From Parasediminibacterium sp051861445 (GTDB taxonomy: Bacteria > Bacteroidota > Bacteroidia > Chitinophagales > Chitinophagaceae): a DNA stretch of 64,000 nucleotides. The translations under genes were made by a program, and so were the position numbers. Within the stretch, counting starts at the first letter, position 1. Each line of letters begins with the position of its first letter. The stretch covers positions 1 through 64,000 of the forward strand of contig JBHYCS010000020.1 of NCBI GenBank assembly GCA_051861445.1. The letters run 5' to 3'. Below are positions 62,510 to 64,000 of the stretch, piece by piece. Below the pieces are notes generated by a model that was not told the DNA's origin, searched no databases, and worked only from the letters and a program-made list of their open reading frames with translations.

Positions 62510-63493
62510 GTGCAATCTACTATCCTTAACAATATTTTTTCAGTTAATGAGCAAAATTTTTGCCAATTGGCAAATGATTGTTTTCAGTTTCAGTTTCAAC
62601 AGAATCCAATATATCAACAATGGTGCACTCTATTAGGTTTAAAGCAAACCAATATTGCACAAGAAATTACCAATATTCCTTTTTTACCTATTTCATTTTT
62701 CAAAACCCATTCTATTGTTACCACAGAATTTACAGCAAGAGTAATTTTTGAAAGTAGTGGAACTACAAATACCATCAATAGCAAGCATTTAGTAAAAGAC
62801 ATTGCTATTTATGAACAAAGTTTTTTAAAAGCTTTTCGTCAATTTTATGGAGACGCTAGACAATGGTGTATTTTAGGATTGTTACCCTCTTATTTAGAAC
62901 GAAACAATTCATCTTTAGTAGTAATGGTCGATCGTTTGATAAAACTTTCTAATCATCCCAAAAGTGGATTTTATTTACACAACATTGCAGATTTAGCAGC
63001 TGTTTTACAAGCATTAGAAGCAAAAAAACAACCAACATTATTAATCGGTGTAACTTATGCTTTATTAGATTTTGCAGAACAATATTCTTTTCAACTACAA
63101 CATACAACCATTATGGAAACAGGTGGTATGAAAGGAAGGAGGAGAGAGTTGGTAAGAAATGAAGTACATGATATTTTAAAATCGAAATGGGGTGTTAATG
63201 CCATTCATTCAGAATATGGAATGACAGAATTGTTAAGCCAAGCTTATTCAAAAGGAAATGGTCGTTTTGAATGTCCTCCTTGGATGAAAGTAGTAGTGAG
63301 AGACGAAGAAGACCCACTTACTGTAAAACCTTTTGGAAGAGGAATTTTAAACATAATTGATTTAGCCAACATCTATAGTTGTTGCTTTATAGCTACTGAA
63401 GATGCAGGCATTGTGTACGAAGATGGAAGCTTTGAAGTTTTAGGAAGAGTTGACAACAGCGATATTAGAGGTTGTAGTTTAATGGTTTCTTAA
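62510..63493 (+). CDS. LuxE/PaaK-like acyl-protein synthetase or acyltransferase
   Basis: This 327-residue protein starts at a GTG codon (62510). Adenylate-forming-family features are visible: FESSGTTNTINSKHLVKD (P-loop-like Ser/Thr/Gly motif), GVTYALLDF, METGGMKGRR and HSEYGMTELLSQAYSKGNGRFECPPWMKVVVRDEEDPL, and a C-terminal LGRVDNSDIRGCSLMV. This is the LuxE-type acyl-protein synthetase pattern, which is widespread in Bacteroidota outside of bioluminescence operons. No luxC, luxD or aldehyde genes are nearby. It probably activates an acyl group for a cell-envelope or secondary product. Confidence 0.8.
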   Translation: MQSTILNNIFSVNEQNFCQLANDCFQFQFQQNPIYQQWCTLLGLKQTNIAQEITNIPFLPISFFKTHSIVTTEFTARVIFESSGTTNTINSKHLVKDIAIYEQSFLKAFRQFYGDARQWCILGLLPSYLERNNSSLVVMVDRLIKLSNHPKSGFYLHNIADLAAVLQALEAKKQPTLLIGVTYALLDFAEQYSFQLQHTTIMETGGMKGRRRELVRNEVHDILKSKWGVNAIHSEYGMTELLSQAYSKGNGRFECPPWMKVVVRDEEDPLTVKPFGRGILNIIDLANIYSCCFIATEDAGIVYEDGSFEVLGRVDNSDIRGCSLMVS

Positions 63494-63505
63494 ATGGCTT
63501 TTAGT

Positions 63506-64000
63506 TTATTTTTCTTTACTTGTTAAATGGTTGTAATCTAGTAAAATGGTGTATAAAAATGTTACCGGTTCATGTTTGCTTTTAATACCAATCATTTGTT
63601 CAATCTTATACATTGCCTGCACAGCCAACATCGTGTTTCCACTTTTTTGAATATTGTTTAAAATTTCTTTTATCAACTGCATATCGCTATCTTTTAAATC
63701 TACAACTTCAGGATAGTTGGGCTCGTAGTTTTCTCCAATTTCTTCTACAAATAGTGTGTCTTCAAGTTTTGTTCTTGCAATCGTTTTTACCAAAGTTGTA
63801 CCTGCAACAAGATCACCAACACGTTGATTATTTTTAGTAATTGCAACAACGATTAATGCAATGGTTGGAGAAAAAAGATTAAAGTCTACAATTCTAAAAA
63901 TCCAACGCATTAAATATTGGCTTAAAGTTGGTTCATTTCCTCTGATGCTTACGACCTTCATTTTCATTATTCGTTTTCCAAATGATTGTCCATTTAAAAA
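63506..64000 (-). CDS. RDD-family membrane protein (N-terminus beyond window)
   Basis: The frame continues past the internal ATG at 63967 to the window edge, reading FLNGQSFGKRIMKMKVVSIRG, the classic RDD motif G-x-S-x-GK plus VV. The gene is therefore cut off on the left of its N-terminus. Visible are a hydrophobic segment (FSPTIALIVVAI), QRVGDLVAGTTLV of the RDD domain, and an acidic C-terminal tail of about 90 residues (EDTLFVEEIGENYEPNYPEVV...). RDD proteins are small multi-pass membrane proteins, some linked to ion exchange. Function not assigned. Confidence 0.85.
   Translation of the reverse strand, partial: FLNGQSFGKRIMKMKVVSIRGNEPTLSQYLMRWIFRIVDFNLFSPTIALIVVAITKNNQRVGDLVAGTTLVKTIARTKLEDTLFVEEIGENYEPNYPEVVDLKDSDMQLIKEILNNIQKSGNTMLAVQAMYKIEQMIGIKSKHEPVTFLYTILLDYNHLTSKEK

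Overview
The window looks like a chromosomal segment of a low-GC member of the phylum Bacteroidota, most likely family Chitinophagaceae or a close relative. The evidence is a SusC/SusD pair, type IX secretion (T9SS) proteins (PorP/SprF, a type A C-terminal sorting domain and the tail of a type B one), a Bacteroidota-type RpoZ, the bamD-rpoZ-coaBC-DUF4835 gene order, TTTG-N19-TAnnTTTG promoters, and UbiA-like plus UbiD-like proteins of the kind used for menaquinone synthesis. The genus is inference. I saw no tRNA, rRNA, CRISPR array, insertion sequence or prophage.

Layout. 1-4.0 kb: end of a gliding/T9SS cargo gene, a PorP/SprF gene, a small membrane-protein gene with a decayed tandem copy, a lipoprotein with a permuted papain-like domain, and a Crp/Fnr regulator. 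4.3-15.9 kb: housekeeping genes (GH1 beta-glucosidase, mutS, TrmH-type methylase, UbiA-like prenyltransferase, ruvX, def, recJ, polyprenyl diphosphate synthase). 16.1-17.8 kb: an outer-membrane protein/OmpA pair with a strong promoter and a terminator. 17.9-21.6 kb: bamD, rpoZ, coaBC, DUF4835 and DUF4296 genes. 21.6-34.7 kb: a CoA-transferase pair, a T9SS-secreted protein, an M1 peptidase, a dienelactone hydrolase, ftsK and a UbiD-family (MqnL-like) decarboxylase.

34.86-59.12 kb is a polysaccharide utilisation locus for acetylated glucuronoxylan or arabinoglucuronoxylan. A minus-strand operon carries two LacI regulators, GH67 alpha-glucuronidase, an SDR, a sialate-O-acetylesterase-type esterase, a polysaccharide deacetylase, a GH10 lipoprotein, a GPH-family symporter, an intracellular GH43 and a GH3 beta-xylosidase. 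A divergent plus-strand operon carries SusC, SusD, a GH10 with an inserted carbohydrate-binding module, mannonate dehydratase UxuA and a GH43 broken by a one-base frameshift. The expected flow is surface xylanase, SusCD import, periplasmic debranching and deacetylation, symport, then cytoplasmic xylosidase and glucuronate catabolism. Regulation looks LacI-based: the same palindromic site precedes both LacI genes. 59.2-64 kb: an M42 peptidase, a divergent UbiA-like membrane protein, a small lipoprotein, a LuxE/PaaK-like protein and a truncated RDD protein.

The least explained signals are two families of repeated, foldable intergenic elements. One is at 4316-4416 and 24994-25106. The other is at 14911-14959 (minus) and 29857-29909 (plus). 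Both copies of each family keep their base-paired stems although the sequence has changed.
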